This document shows positions 41,796 to 41,850 of a stretch of 41,850 nt of DNA, piece by piece. This stretch comes from Caloramator proteoclasticus DSM 10124 (GTDB lineage: Bacteria > Bacillota > Clostridia > Clostridiales > Caloramatoraceae). The notes beneath the pieces are model-generated. The model ran no database searches, was not told the DNA's origin, and saw only the letters and a list, made by a program, of their open reading frames with translations. The position numbers and the translations under genes were made by a program. Within the stretch, counting starts at the first letter, position 1. Each line of letters starts with the position of its first letter. The DNA lies in NCBI RefSeq assembly GCF_900129265.1, contig NZ_FQVG01000017.1, forward strand, positions 1 to 41,850, read 5' to 3'.

Positions 41796-41850
41796 CAGGC
41801 TGTTGAAAAAGTTATATATTGATTAGCCCCATGAAGGATTTCTTGGGCAT
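41796..41850 (-). repeat. nested-palindrome element, copy F (cut by window end)
   Basis: CAGGCTGTTGAAAAAGTTAT, then GATTAGCCCCATGAAGGATT: the right tip of the element in the orientation of copies D and E, continuing beyond the window. Confidence 0.85.

Overview
The window looks like chromosome from an anaerobic, low-GC, endospore-forming member of the Clostridiaceae. A thermophilic Caloramator-like lineage is my inference and is not proven. The signs are AT-rich DNA with AGA/AUA-rich codons, strong Shine-Dalgarno sites, a T-box leader on argS, a molybdopterin formate dehydrogenase set behind a Rex-type operator, PerR, and a PdaA-type spore cortex deacetylase. No rRNA, tRNA or CRISPR array was seen.

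Layout. Positions 1-4.5 kb hold, on the minus strand, a short-type alpha-glucan phosphorylase (glgP) and the end of a formate operon. That operon reads fdhF > focA > mobA > fdhD (7132 down to 2123), with a promoter and a Rex-like operator directly upstream. From 7.5 to 12.6 kb on the plus strand lie a type I pullulanase that fits functionally with glgP, a ferritin and a cysteine desulfurase-like PLP enzyme. A minus-strand class I amidotransferase-like gene, whose catalytic Cys is replaced by Ser, sits between them. From 13 to 21 kb are a two-gene membrane/anchored pair, iadA, plsY, T-box-argS and a sigma-54 activator. From 21 to 27 kb are a small alarmone synthetase, a previously hidden 52-codon membrane ORF, a degenerate M28-peptidase-like membrane protein, perR, an orphan solute-binding lipoprotein and two related anchored proteins. 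From 27 to 33.6 kb are a group II intron fragment, a ROK repressor, a large three-PG-binding-domain amidase, a candidate C-rich small RNA and pepF. From 33.7 to 41.8 kb there is one apparent operon: a 1606-residue fusion (HD, helical repeat, NadD-like nucleotidyltransferase, GNAT-like and phosphoribosyltransferase-like parts), a divergent lactate/malate dehydrogenase-like protein, a double flavodoxin-like Fe-S/FMN protein and PdaA.

Two dispersed repeat families overlay the genes. The first is an approximately 276-bp nested palindrome, with copies or fragments near 83, 7321, 10305, 12630, 14453, 27205 and 41796. It has a GC-rich core of two hairpins that both carry an AGGAC loop, and most copies lie directly beside intrinsic terminators. 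The second is a short repeat (GTGCCACCCAGGTGAA...), with five copies confined to 27.07-31.82 kb. It forms the 3' ends, including stop codons, of two unrelated genes.

The best candidates for undescribed biology are the 33.7-40.8 kb multidomain operon, the nested-palindrome element, and the roughly 94-nt C-rich RNA at 31474-31567, whose C-tract is complementary to the unusual G-rich ribosome-binding sites seen on several genes here.
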